A stretch of 64,000 nucleotides of DNA from Ichthyophthirius multifiliis (taxonomy: Eukaryota > Ciliophora > Oligohymenophorea > Hymenostomatida): the NCBI RefSeq assembly GCF_000220395.1, contig NW_004086413.1:38990-102989 (forward strand). The letters are read 5' to 3'. The notes beneath the pieces were generated by a model. That model searched no databases and was not told the DNA's origin. It was given only the letters and a program-made list of their open reading frames with translations. A program made the translations under genes and the position numbers. Shown one piece after another: positions 26,555-38,807 of the stretch (position 1 is its first letter; each line of letters opens with the position of its first letter).

Positions 26555-27999
26555 ATGTAAGCTAATATAACTTAAAATTAAAAAAATAGAAGGTAAAACT
26601 ACAATTAATAACATATAAAAATTAAATTTTTAATACTTTTTTAAACTGATATTTAATAATTATTTAATTATAAAATAAAAATATAAACTTTGATTATAAT
26701 TTATTTGATAAAATTTTATATAAATTAAGTATCGATAGTATTAATCGTTTTTCAAATAGATAAAGACGTTCTTCTTCAGATAATTTTTAATAAAAAAATA
26801 ATAATAATTAATAAGATTATAATATTTAATAACCTTAATCTGCTGGTAAAAAGAAATGGCTAAAATTATAAAATATATTTAAATCAATACAGCTATTTTA
26901 ATAATAAGAAGTTATTTAAATAAACTCTCCAGTAATATATTTTTTAAAAATAATATATAATAATTAATCGAATAAAAAAAAAATTAGAATGAAATTATTT
27001 GGGATAATCATTTTCCTAATCTTATTAGTAAATCAGAAAATTTAGAATAAAATTAATAAAAAAAATCAGAAAATATTTAAAAATTATTAGATAAATTGAA
27101 ATAAGAGGCAATCCATGAAGTAAATATATAATTAAAGAAAAAAAAAAAAAAATTACAAAATAAAAATATTTTCAATTACATTTTTTTTAATAACTAATAA
27201 AAAATAAACAAAACTAAAAAATTATTTTTTTAAATATTTTTTTTTTATTTAGTAATATAAATATATAGGCTCAAAAAGAAAAATAAAAGGCCTTTGAAAA
27301 CATAAGATAAAAAGCATAATTTTTCGAATGTATTTAAAATGGATCAAAAGAAGATATTACATTCATCGAAAAATATTTACAAAACGATCCTAAAAAGTAT
27401 AAAAGAATATAAATAATAATTTATTAAATTTACAAATAAAAAATAGATATTTATTAGAGGATAATAATCCTGAAAGAAGATAAAATCATTATGATTAATT
27501 TGGTAAAACTCCAATTTATTCGGCAGCAAAAAATGGAAATTTAAAAGTATATAAATAATACATTATATTTTATTTAAATAAAGAAAAGGTTTTAAAAATT
27601 CTTAAGAAATATAACGTAAATCCATTTATAATATCTAAAATAAATTAAAGTGAAAATATATATGATTATACCCTTTCAGTAGCATGCAGGTAATATAGAA
27701 AAAATGAATAAAAATTATATATATATATATAAATATAAATATTTTTATTTATTTATAATAATTTTAAACAATTTTAATATATATATATATATTACTTTAA
27801 ATATTATTTAATTATAATTACAGAATCTACAAAAAAAATATTTATTTTTATTTTAATAAATAAATATAGATGGGGACATATATAAGTTGTCTAATATTTA
27901 CTTGATAATTATCAATGGCCTTAAAAAATAATTAAGGAAGCGATAAAGAGTACAGATAATAAATAAATTAAATAGATTTTACAAAAGCACAATAAATGA
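26555..27999 (+). CDS. Ankyrin-repeat-like protein
   Basis: Plus strand from ATG 26555 to TGA 27997-27999, joined from several exons by in-frame GT-AG introns. The first intron is 26593-26729. The N-terminus is polar (MQANITQNQKNRSIDSINRF, then RSSSDNFQQKNNNNQ), followed by LFQQQEVIQINSPNEIIWDN. The C-terminal half looks like ankyrin repeats: FFECIQNGSKEDITFIEKYL, then FGKTPIYSAAKNGNLK, KVLKILKKYNVNPFI, YDYTLSVACRWGHIQVVQYL and a final LLDNYQWPQKIIKEAIKSTD. The helix-turn pattern and GKTPIYSAAKNGN are typical of ankyrin units. Function is probably protein-protein binding; the partner is unknown. It runs tail-to-tail with the rhomboid-like gene. Confidence 0.65.
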
Positions 28000-28279
28000 T
28001 AATAAAAACAATGTTTTATATATTATAAAAATATTAAGTAATAAAAAATATTTTAATATTTTTTATAAATATATAGGATTTAAAAAATAAGAAAAGATAA
28101 AATATGCTATAAAATATATATATATATATATGCTAATATTAAATTGATATTGAATAAACCCAAATAAATAATAAAAAAAAATATAAAATAACAATAAATA
28201 AATATTTTTATTTATATATATATATATATAAATATATATATACATATATTAATAATAAATAATTAATAAAAAATTATCA

Positions 28280-29185
28280 TCATATTTCTATTTATTTCTT
28301 TTTTTATATTGTATCTTCCACTTCATTTTTTAAATTTTAATCATATTCATCTAAAACTGACTAAGTATCATTTTTAGAAATACTATAATAATTCTAAGGC
28401 ATATAATTTTCTCCTTTTAAATTATTTTCTAGTTAAGGTTAAGATGTTTGTAAATAATTATCATAATTTTTTTATTTAAAAAACATTTCATTACAATCCT
28501 CAACTGATACAAAAGATAATTTTGATACTATTTTAATCTTTCCTATACAAAAGAAATATTTTTCCACTAACTAAATATGATGTTTATATGGTCTTAAAAG
28601 CATACCATTGAAAAATTTATATTCTATAAAAGCAACTAAAACTATAATAATAAAATTTATAGTAAATCCAGAAATACATATACTTAGAAAAGTTAAAATC
28701 AATGCATAATATTTATTTAATAAAAATTTAAAGCATCTTTTCTCATCCGGACTAGAAAAACTTCTTGAAATTAAATCACTTAAAATAATTGTCCAAGTGC
28801 CTTATAATAGTTAATTCAAATAGACTTAAATATTAACTTATATTATAGTCTCCATTACCAAATAAAAAATAAAACATGTGGATTATATTATTATACATTT
28901 GTAAATAAATAAAAGCATATATGTTGTACTACCTATTAATTTTTCAAATACCATGCTTTCTGTATATATCAGATATAAACTTAGAATTAATTAAAATATG
29001 TTAGAATGTGAAAATAATGAAGTGATAAAATGATAAAATTAGCTATTTTATAATTAATAGTTAAAATTATTTGCTATTGTTAAAAAATCTACTGAGTCTT
29101 TGCTTTCAATTAAATCACTAATAAAAAATGATAATATTAGAATAATTATAATTAAGCTAGAAAATGGTAATATTATATGTTACAT
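28280..29185 (-). CDS. Rhomboid-superfamily-like membrane protein without protease motif (301 aa)
   Basis: A single frame from ATG 29185 (MQHIILPFSSLIIIILILSF...) to TGA 28280-28282, exactly 302 codons. About five hydrophobic spans come first, then a polar C-terminal tail rich in Q, N and E. The segment HFITSLFSHSNIFQLILSL followed by YTESMVFEKLIGSTTYMLLF resembles the rhomboid/Derlin/UBAC2 core, where a His-rich loop precedes a helix and an E-x3-G-S motif. The spot where active rhomboids carry GxSG reads LLQGTWTIILSDL, so no nucleophilic Ser in that motif is visible. I infer a rhomboid pseudoprotease, possibly an ER quality-control factor like UBAC2 or DSC2, though no UBA domain is seen. The family call rests on pattern only. 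Standard-code 28063-28245 is a TA-run artefact. Confidence 0.5.
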
Positions 29186-31096
29186 ATTTTTTTTTTTTTT
29201 TAATTTATCTATATTTCAATTTTCATAATAATTTATAGATATATAAGATCTATATGTATAATTTTATTTATATAACACATATTAAATTTATTTATTAAAT
29301 ATTAATATTTTATTTTATTTTAACAATAATAATAAAAATTAAATTATAATTTTAATTTAAATTTTATATTTATACATAATTTTATTAAATATTTGTTTGA
29401 TCTTAATATATTTAATATTAAAAAAATAAATTAATTAAACTTCTTTATATTTATATTTTTTTTTTTAATTTTAATTTAACATTTTTTACTAAATTTCATT
29501 GACAATTTTTTTCAAAAATAATATAATATATCTTATCAAAAATTATATTTATAAAATAATTTTTATATATCTAATTTCTAAAAATACTTTATATTTAATT
29601 AATAATTAATTAATCTTAATTTTTTAGTGTCTTTAGTTATATTTTAAATAAAATTTTCTTAAAAAAATAAGAATCAATTAATAATTATAAACCAATATAA
29701 AATATAAGTATAAATAAAAAAAAAGTAGTAGAAATAAAAATTTGATTTAAATATTTTTTCAGCAATAAATGTACCATTTTATTATTTTATAAATAAAGAT
29801 TAAAATAATAATAAATATAAAAACCGTAAGTCTATTATGTATTTTGTAATTTTTCTTAAACTTTATTTTTACTAATAACGATTATTTTACTCATATAAAA
29901 AGTCGAAAATTAAAAAAATATTTTCTGTTTAAATTTTTTTTTTTATTAATTTAAAGTTTTCTGGATTTTTAGAGAATTTGGTTGTTAATTCGTAAAAAAT
30001 AACTAATCAATTTTAAAAATTAAATAATAAAAATTATGAAAAAAGAAAATTTTTTATTATATAAAATTAAAAAGCTTATATATTTCAAAAGTAGATAAAT
30101 TTTATATATTTGTAAAAAATAAATATTTATGATGAAATATTACATAGATATGGTTTTTTTAAATATTCTATTAGATTTTATAAAATTAATAAAAATATGC
30201 TTTAATATAATTTTCTAGACTTTTTATTTTTCGAATTATTTATTTTTAATAAAATATTATATAATTAAATAAAAATAGAATTTTAAAAGTAATATATAAA
30301 AATTAAATTAAATAAAATAAAATATGATAATTTTTTTGAGATTTTATACATATTTTATTATTATTATATGTACTGAATTATTAATTTAAAATAATATATT
30401 TAACCTAATAATAAAGAACAAAATATTTTTATTAAACTATAATTTTATATATTAAATTATAAATATATGAAATAAAATTATAGACTTTAAAATAAATTAA
30501 GATATTTTATGAATAATTATAAATATTAATACTTTAGAAATTTAATTAATATGAAAATATATGAAAAATAAATTTTTAAAATAAATTAATTATTAATTTT
30601 TATAGAATTAATAGGTTTGAAATTACTAATAATTATTATTTAAGTTATTTTGGTAAAGTTAAAAAATAAAAAAAATAATAAAAAAAAATATTAGTAAAAT
30701 TAATAAATATTATTTTAAAATATAAAAATAAAAAAATTAAAGATATAATAATAATTTATTATATAAATATATTTAAAATATTAAATATATATATATATAT
30801 TTATATAATATTTTATATTTTTATATATATTATAAAAAAAATATATTTTATTAATATTATGTTATTAATTTTATTTTTATTATTAATAAAAATTTATAAT
30901 TTTTAAATATTATATCATAATTAATATAGCTATTTAGAATCTTTTTTAAAAAAAACTTAATTTATTAGTTTTAATAAATTATGGCTTTTAATTTATTAAA
31001 TAATATATATTATAATATTTTTAGTTATTAAATAATAATGAAAACAAAAATAAATATATATTATAAATGATAAGTAATAATAAGAAATATTTATTT
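29186..31096. other. Intergenic gap with one possible minus-strand exon
   Basis: About 1.9 kb, mostly extreme A+T. The only text with coding character is the minus-strand stretch 29759-29985, described separately. A TA-rich patch lies near 30785-30830. Confidence 0.5.
29759..29985 (-). CDS. Possible 3' exon of an unknown gene
   Basis: After a plausible acceptor (TTAG near 29986) the minus strand reads YELTTKFSKNPENFKLIKKK, then TENIFLIFDFLYEQNNRYQQ and KIHNRLTVFIFIIILIFIYK, ending at TGA 29759-29761. The residue mix (T, P, E, D, R, H) is richer than in random AT-rich text. It ends with one hydrophobic span, so it could be a tail-anchored protein. No upstream ATG exon could be joined with confidence. 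Chance is still possible. Confidence 0.3.
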
Positions 31097-31582
31097 TCAT
31101 TAATATAAATTCATAAAATGCTAACTATATTTATTCAAAGTCTTATAATAATTAATAATCCTAATATCTTTATCAATATAACAAACATCAATGCAACTTA
31201 AACCATCATCATTTTTAATTAATGCATTTCCACCAAATTCTTCTAATAAACCAATCATATTTAAATCTTTATTTAGAGTTGCAAAATGTAAAGGCGTATT
31301 TCCGTGAATATCTTTTAAATTAGCATCTGCTTTATTAATTAATAAATATCTTGCACATTCATATTTCTTTTCATTTACAGCATAATGTAAAGGCGTTTAA
31401 TTATATGTTTTATCTTATATATTTACTAAATGTTTATCTTTTTCAATAAAAAAACTTAAAATTTCAACAGAATCTAATTAAGAAGCTAAATGAACTGGAT
31501 CACATATAGGAAATTAACTTCTAATAAAATCTAAACTATTTATTCTAATATAAAAAATAAAATAAATTTATTAAAAAAAATA

Positions 31583-31630
<48 letters not shown>

Positions 31631-32253
31631 AATTTCAAAATTTCTATATTTCCTGTAATTGTTGCTTCATGTATAGGATAAAATCCATCTTTATTACTAA
31701 TTGTTATATTAGCTCCATTTTTTAATAAAAATTATATTATTTCTATATTTTATTTAATAATAGCATATAAAATTGCAGTATCTCCTTTATTATTTTAATC
31801 ATTTATATTAACATTTTTTTCTAAACAAAATTTTAATGCTTCTAAATTACCTAAAAAAGATGCTATGTGTAAAATTGTATTACCCTCATTATTTTTTTAG
31901 TGTAAATTAGCTCCTTATTAAATCAAATAGTCCGACATATCTTACATATTGTTTAAAATAGAAAATGATAAAGGAGTTATTTATGAATTATTATTATAAT
32001 CTGACAATATATTAGCTTTATAATATGTCTTTTAAAGAATTTTATCAATCGCAGACTTATTTTATTCACTAATAAGAAAAAATATAAATGAATATTCATT
32101 TATTTTTATATTATTATATTAACTAAATGTTTTTAAATTAGAAGCAATTTTTTCATATTTTCCTTTTTAATATAATCGTTAAATTTAGTCAGTTTTGTAT
32201 ATTTTCCAATAATGTGTAATAGTATTTTAAAATTAATCTTTAATTTTTTTCAT
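31097..32253 (-). CDS. Ankyrin-repeat protein
   Basis: Minus strand from ATG 32253 (MKKIKDQFQNTITHYWKIYK...) to TGA 31097-31099. After about 85 residues there follow about seven ankyrin units: ITPLSFSILNNMQDMSDYLI, GNTILHIASFLGNLEALKFC, GDTAILYAIIKQNIEIIQFL, GFYPIHEATITGNIEILKLL, PVHLASQLDSVEILSFFIEK, TPLHYAVNEKKYECARYLLI and GNTPLHFATLNKDLNMIGLL. The phrase GNTPLHFA is near the ankyrin consensus. One intron interrupts the array around 31546-31630 and carries a TA run (31587-31626). The C-terminus is short and has no enzymatic domain, so it is most likely an adaptor. Its partner cannot be read from sequence. Confidence 0.85.
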
Positions 32254-33081
32254 TTTATAATTATTAATTTTATTTTAAATATCTTATTAAATAAGTAATA
32301 TAAAATATATTAATTTTAACTTAAAAAAAGTAAAAATTCATAATTATAAAAAATAATACATAAAATAAATAAATAATAAATATGAAATAAAAAATAATAT
32401 GAAATATATAAATATTTATTAATTTAAATAAATTTATAAAAAAATAGATAAATAATATATATATATATATATATATATTTTTTTATATAATATAGTATTT
32501 TTTTATTTATTTAATTTTTTTTTTTTTTTTTAATTTTATTAATATTTAATTTTTTAATAATTATCTTTTTTATTTTTTATTAATATCAATTTAAATATAT
32601 TTATTATTTGAAATTAATATTTTATTATATTGATTTTATTTTTCAAATTATTATTATATTCATTAAATTTTTTTATTTTTTTTTTGCATTTTATTAATTT
32701 TATTTTTATTTTTTTTAATATATAAAATTAAATTTTATTTGTATATTTTTTTTTATTACATTTTATAATGTTTAATATAATTCAATTAAATACATTCCTT
32801 ATTTTTTTATAATATATATTATAATTAAAAAATAAACTATATTTTTATTTTTTTATATTTTTTATAAATTAATTTGAATTTATTTATAAAAGATAAACTT
32901 TATCTATAAAATATTATCATATTTAAATCAAATTTTATAAAATTACTATATTTTATCTAATTAAATATAATTAATAATAAAATTATAATTAATCTTTCTT
33001 AAATAAAAATCAAAACAAATATGGAAAAATTAAATTGTATTAATATATTAGTAAATTATATACATATAAATAAATAAATAT
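32254..33081. other. Intergenic gap, no gene seen
   Basis: About 830 bp of very AT-rich sequence with a TA run at about 32457-32478 and long T runs. It lies upstream of the ankyrin gene and downstream of the pseudokinase. Confidence 0.55.
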
Positions 33082-34350
33082 TCACATTATTAATGTAATT
33101 TAATTTGAAATATTATCACTGGCATTTGGAGATGCTTCATCTTTAAATTTGAAATCAAGATTATCTAATGATAAATAATTTTAATTGTAAATTTCTTCTT
33201 AATATTCATACTCTTTAATAACCCTATTGAAATCAAACTAAGAATAAAGTTTACTTTTTTAAACATCTTCTAAACTGCATATTCTTTTTTTCGGATTAAC
33301 TTAAAAGCACCCTTTCATAAACTCAATAAAAGCTTCTCCTACAGGTTCCATATTTTCTGAATGAGTATCAAAAATTATACTTTAGAATCCATTTTTAATA
33401 TTATAAATTTACTCTTCTATAGTATTGGATTCAAAGGGATGTTTTTTGTAAATTAATTAATACAAAATAATACCTAATTACCAATAATCGCTTTAAAAGG
33501 AATGATTTTTTCTCTCAATTTATTCCGGTGATTAATTCTCATCTTCCAAATCTAACAAAAAGCTATTATTAATCTCCTTTTCATTTGAGATAATTTTAGA
33601 ATTACCAAAATCACATAAACATACGTTATTTAATTCATCAAAAAGTACATTTTCTAACTACAAAGCTCTATATAGTATATTATTTGAATGTAATTAATTA
33701 ATACAAAGAGTTATTTAGGCAATAATTTTTTAAATTTAAAGTAAACTAAGATTATTATTAACTGAAAAATCTCTCAAATTTCCATTCATTTTGAAATTAG
33801 TTACTAAATAAATATATTTTTCATCTGTAAAAGAAAACTCTAATCTCACAGTGTGTGGACTATTTAGTTTTTAAAGAATTTCTTTTTCCCTAGAAATATT
33901 TTTGATTTAATTATCATATTATATATTGGATTTTTTTATGACTTTAATAATGTATAAAACTCCTTATTTCTCACATAAATAAACTTTGCTTTATTTTGAA
34001 GATGAAAGTTTTTCTTTTATTTAAAAATCTTTTATTGATATTTAATATTATTGCGAGCATTATTTATTATTTATTATTTTTAGAGTTTCCTCTTAAGTAT
34101 TTATTTCAGAAAATATTTACATTATATTCTAGTCTTCATTCATTGAAAAAAAGCCTTAAGTATTTATTTATTTTTCTTAATTTAAATTAGAATCTAAATT
34201 GGAATTTCTATTATATATAAAATCAGATGTATTTATTTTATAACGAGGTAAGATGTATTATTATTTTTTTTAAGATTATGTTTTTTAGCTTTTTTTAGCT
34301 TCATTTAACTTTTAGGTATCTGGTTTACAACAATTGTTTAAGTTTCCCAT
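33082..34350 (-). CDS. AGC-type protein pseudokinase with N-terminal lipidation motif (422 aa, intronless)
   Basis: One frame from ATG 34350 to TGA 33082-33084, 423 codons. The start MGNLNNCCKP has Gly2 followed by Cys7-Cys8, a typical myristoylation plus palmitoylation site, suggesting membrane attachment. The kinase domain begins near residue 105. The Gly-rich loop reads LSSSKQSKV (115-123) with no glycine. The ATP-anchoring Lys is kept (LYIIKVIKK, K136), as is the alpha-C Glu (SREKEILQKL). The catalytic loop reads YRALQLEN at 227-234 where active AGC kinases have YRDLKPEN, so catalytic Asp is Ala229 and Lys is Gln231. CDFGNSK keeps D247-F248-G249. SPEQIE replaces APE, then DYWQLGIILYQLIYKKHPF closes the domain. 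So it looks unable to catalyse phosphotransfer but may bind ATP. Partners and role are unknown. Confidence 0.85.
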
Positions 34351-35853
34351 TTATTTATTAATTTTAATTTTTTTTTTTTTTAATTTTTTTTTTTTTTTAA
34401 AAAAAAAAATAAATTAATTTTTATTTTTTTCGATTAACCCCCACCATTGTATTTGTCTTAATTAATTAATATGTATTTTTTTTTTTATTTTTTTTTTATT
34501 TTTCTTTAAATTTTATTCTATCTATATATATTAAATAAAAAGGGGTAGGGGTCTATATATATATATATTAATTTTTTTAAGCTCTTAATTAATGTTAAGC
34601 AAAATTAAGAATTTTAAATATTTATAAAAGGGATTATCTATTTTTTATTTTTTAAAAAAATATCTTAATTTTACTTCAAATTTTTATAACCTTTTTTATA
34701 AATTAAAATTTCTAAATTAAAATTTCTAAAATAAAATTTATTAAAAGATATTTATTCAAAAGTAAAATATTCCATTTAAGAAATATTTTTTTTATTTGTT
34801 TATTTTTATTTTTAAAATATACATCAAATAATGTTAATTTTTTTAAAAATATATTAAGATTATAAAGGAAAATAAATTAAATAATATTTTTTGAAAAAAA
34901 TCAATTTATTTTAGACATTTAAAATTTAAAAAAAAAAAAAAAAAATCTTTTTTATTTATATATTTTTTATTTTAAAAACTAAAATATTTATCATTATTAA
35001 AAAAATTAAATTAAATAAAAAAAATTATATATTGATATATATTATAATATTAATATTTTATCATACTTTATTAATTCACGTTATAAATTAAATATATTAA
35101 AATTATTTTAATTTAAAATAATAAAAATTAATATAAAAATATTTATATTATTTAATTGATTAATTTTTGTATTAATATTTTTACTAATAAAAAAAAGACT
35201 AATCATTTTATTAGAATATATATAAAGCAAAATTTAAATATTTTTTTAAAAAGCAATATCTTCAATAATAATTTTAAATTATATTTTTTCAAAGTTTAAT
35301 ATTAACAATTTTATTTTTACTAATAATATATTTATTTTTAATTTTTAAAATTATTAATAAAACAAATATTATATAAAATCATATTGATTAGTATTTATTT
35401 TATTTAAGATAAAGAAAAAATTTCAATATAGGGAAAATGAATTAATAAATTAATTATTGTAGATAAAAAGATTATGGAATAAGCATTACATTTTGGTTTT
35501 ATGATTAATATAACTTCTTATTAAATAATTTAACTCATATATTAAAAGTAATAATTAAGAATAAACATCATAATATTAAACCTATATTAAAATAATTAAG
35601 ATAAAAATATCCTTATCATAGAGTAATATTTTGTTTTTAACATCTTAAATGAGAAGATATTATTTTCATTTTATTTTATATATAGAAAAAAAATAAAAAA
35701 AAATATCCAATTTATTTTATAATATATAATATTATAGTAAATTATTTTATTCTTTTTTTTTATTTATTATTTTTTTACAAAAGAAATTAATAAAATTTTA
35801 AATTAATTTTTTATTTTTAACTATAATATATCAAAAATAATTAATACAAAAAA
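34351..35853. other. Intergenic gap with a G/C-run pair and one small reading frame
   Basis: About 1.5 kb between divergent genes. Near 34434-34448 a C run (TTAACCCCCACC) and near 34541-34553 a G run (AAGGGGTAGGGGTC) stand out in otherwise nearly pure A+T. A plus-strand frame 35437-35652 (71 aa, including DYGISITFWFYDQ and KYPYHRVIFCFQHLK) has some coding character but could be chance; the opposite strand is also open. Confidence 0.45.
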
Positions 35854-36561
35854 ATGGTTAGATTATCAGATGCATTTCCCCCAGATTCCAAAAGCAACAA
35901 CACTAAAATATCACAAATACATTAAAAACTAGAAAAAATAGACTTAAAAAAACACTATAAAATAACCCTGAGGGAAAATGTAAGCATTGAAGACATTGAA
36001 TAAATAAAGATTTTACACAAGGAATGGTTTCCACTCCCTTACAGTGATGAATATTACAATGGTATGGTAAAAGGAACAATTAAATGTATAATAGCTGAAT
36101 TAAATATTACATAAGGGAATAAAATAATAGTCGGATGTTTACTATATATGTGTAAACAAGCAAAGCTAAAAATATTGAAATTCAAATATAAATATTTATT
36201 GAATAATTATTTAAGTATATATATAACTACATTAGGAGTAATAAATGAAGTAAGAAAAATGGGAATAGCGTCAAAAATGATGAATTATTTGAAATAAACA
36301 TATGAAAATTCTTAATAAGTAGAGTATATATATTTACATATAGTTACTTATAATTAAAGTGGTGCTAAGTTTTATGAAAAAAATGGGTTTATAAAAATAA
36401 TTGAAAAAAAAAATCATTACGATAATATTGAAGGGAAACCTTTTAATGCTTATGTTTATGTTTTATTTTTAAATGGAGCAGAATAAACATAAGGTTTTAT
36501 TTAAAATGTTATTTAAATAGTTAAATAACCTTTTTTTTCAATTTTAAGGCTCTTTTTATGA
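35854..36561 (+). CDS. NAA60: N-alpha-acetyltransferase, NAA60/HAT4-like (GNAT family, 235 aa)
   Basis: One intronless frame from ATG 35854 (MVRLSDAFPPDSKSNNTKIS...) to TGA 36559-36561. Residues about 40-190 follow the GNAT fold: KITLRENVSIEDIEQIKILH is the first strand and helix, then KEWFPLPYSDEYYNGM, which closely resembles the EWFPI-YPD-WY signature of NAA60. The strand YITTLGVINEVR is followed by the acetyl-CoA loop RKMGIAS (R134 to A139) in the R-x-x-G-x-A form. HIVTYNQSGAKFYEKNGFI is the usual final GNAT motif. The C-terminus is mildly hydrophobic (VKQPFFSILRLFL), which would suit the Golgi membrane attachment of NAA60. The enzyme would acetylate N-terminal Met of membrane proteins facing the cytosol. 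The short polar N-terminus is ciliate-specific as far as I can tell. Confidence 0.75.
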
Positions 36562-36878
36562 AAAAATATTGTTTGTATTATATTGTATAAAATATTATAT
36601 ATTTGCATTTTAAATATGTTATTTTTATTATTATTTTTGTTTATTATATAATATATCTTATTATATATATTTATTTTACTCAATTAATTATTTTTGAAAA
36701 AAAATGATAAAATATTGTTAAAAATTAAAAAGAAATATAAAAATATATTAAATAATATTTATTTTTTAACTAAATAAGATTATTAAACATTTATTAAAAT
36801 AAAAATTAAAAAGAATATATTTAGAAATTTAAAAATATTCTGTTAAATTTAAATAAAATTGTTTAAAATTATAAGATT

Positions 36879-36928
<50 letters not shown>

Positions 36929-37683
36929 ATATAAATTTATATTGTTCTATAAATTATTATATTTATTTATAACATTTATTATAAATTTTAATTATATACT
37001 AATAATATATTATATTATTTATGTCAATATTTAATATTTTATTTAAGATTAAATTTATATAGAACAAATATTTTTATAATTTCTAATTATCATAATTTAC
37101 TTTAATATATTATTTTTTTATTATAAACTTATATATTATATTTAATTTAAAATTAATATGATTAGTTATTATGTTTTTTTCATTTAACATAATAATTATA
37201 AATAATTAATTTTATATATTATTTATTATAATTTTATTTTTTACCATTTTTGATGCTAATTTTTATTATTTAACTTAATAAAATTCATTTTTTCATTTGT
37301 ATTTTATTAAATTAAAATATTAGTATTTTTAATTTATTCTAACATAATAATTTTAAATCAAATTTTACTTTTAGTTAATTTGATTTTAAAAAATGTTTAA
37401 TCATAGTATATAAATAAAATATAAACAAATAAAAAATTATATAATATTTAATAAATTTTAATATAATTATTTTAAACAAATAATAATAAAAAAATATATC
37501 TAATTTTTATAAAATATATGAAATTGTTTTGTAATTTTATTATTTAAAAAAAAATATTTGCATTCTTTATTCTGTTTTTAAATCTATGAATTTTTTCTTT
37601 TTTTATTTTATGTTTTATTGTAAATGTGTTTATGCTATAAATTTATATATATAATTTTATAATGCTTAATATTAATTTTGTTA
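36562..37683. other. Intergenic gap between convergent genes
   Basis: About 1.1 kb, extremely AT-rich, with a TA run at about 36885-36935. It contains only the 3' ends of the acetyltransferase and the cNMP-binding gene. No coding text seen. Confidence 0.6.
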
Positions 37684-38762
37684 TCAAAATTATGAATTAT
37701 CTTTAAATTTTGAATTACTTTTTTTTCTAACTAAACTTTAACTTCCATCATAATAAGTATTTCTTTTTTATATTAAATTTAAAGACTTTAAGATTTATTA
37801 TGAATTTTTTTTTTCTGTTTTAACTGGTGAATTATTTTCCGAAACTTCTTATAAAATATCCAAAGGAGCAATATATTATGGATTAAAAAAAGTAATTCCT
37901 TAAACATTTAATTATTTCGTATTAGTTTATATTTATTAAATATTATGTAATGTTTAGCTTTTAGCTTTCAAAACATTATTATTAGTATTATAATTAATAC
38001 TAAAAGTATTATTAATTTTGTTATTGTTTTTATTAAAATTCCTACTACTATTATTTAAGTTATTTTATTTATTATTATTTATATCTTAAACATTATTTTT
38101 ATTTGAAATAATATTATTACTATTAATATCTTATTCTAGTGATTAATTACTATCTTAATAAGAATATTAAATTTAATTTTTTTAAAATAATTTTTAAATT
38201 CATTTTTTCTATCATTTAGAATTTTTTTTTAAAAATCTTAACCTGAAGAAGCTTATTGGCTTTTAAAATTATTCAATGAAACAGCACTTTTTCTCACTTT
38301 AAATCTATTAATTGATTTTTTTTTTTAATCTAATTATTAAAAAATATAGTTTAATAAAACATTTTTTTTTTTTATCCTTATAATTTATTATCATTATTTA
38401 ATTATTACAAAACTTAAGTTTTATATTAAATTTATTAATAAATTTATTATATTTGAGTATTCTAAGAAAACTGAAAACACACTGATTCTTTATTATTATT
38501 TTAATTAAAAATATCATTAGAAGAAACACTATTTTTTTCTAAAGGATATTCAACATAATTTCCATATCTGTTATCAATATTTGATAATTTTCTGATTTTA
38601 TTTAACTTTATGTGTATTTTTTCTTATATATTATTATTTTGATAAGGTATTTCCTATTATGAGAATTGTAAATTCGGTATATTACTATCACTAAAAGCAT
38701 ATTAATTGAAACTTTAAGAACTTGATTTGTTAAATATAATACCTTTTCTAATATCTTTTAAA

Positions 38763-38807
<45 letters not shown>

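Noticed and set aside
28063-28245. Tyr-Ile-rich peptides encoded by TA runs (also 42233-42457)
   Set aside because: They are translations of (TA)n arrays; the second one merges an intron with a calpain exon.
34541-34553. Telomere repeats (ciliate TTGGGG type) at the G-run
   Set aside because: Only two G4 runs with irregular spacing, not tandem TTGGGG, and located in the middle of the window.
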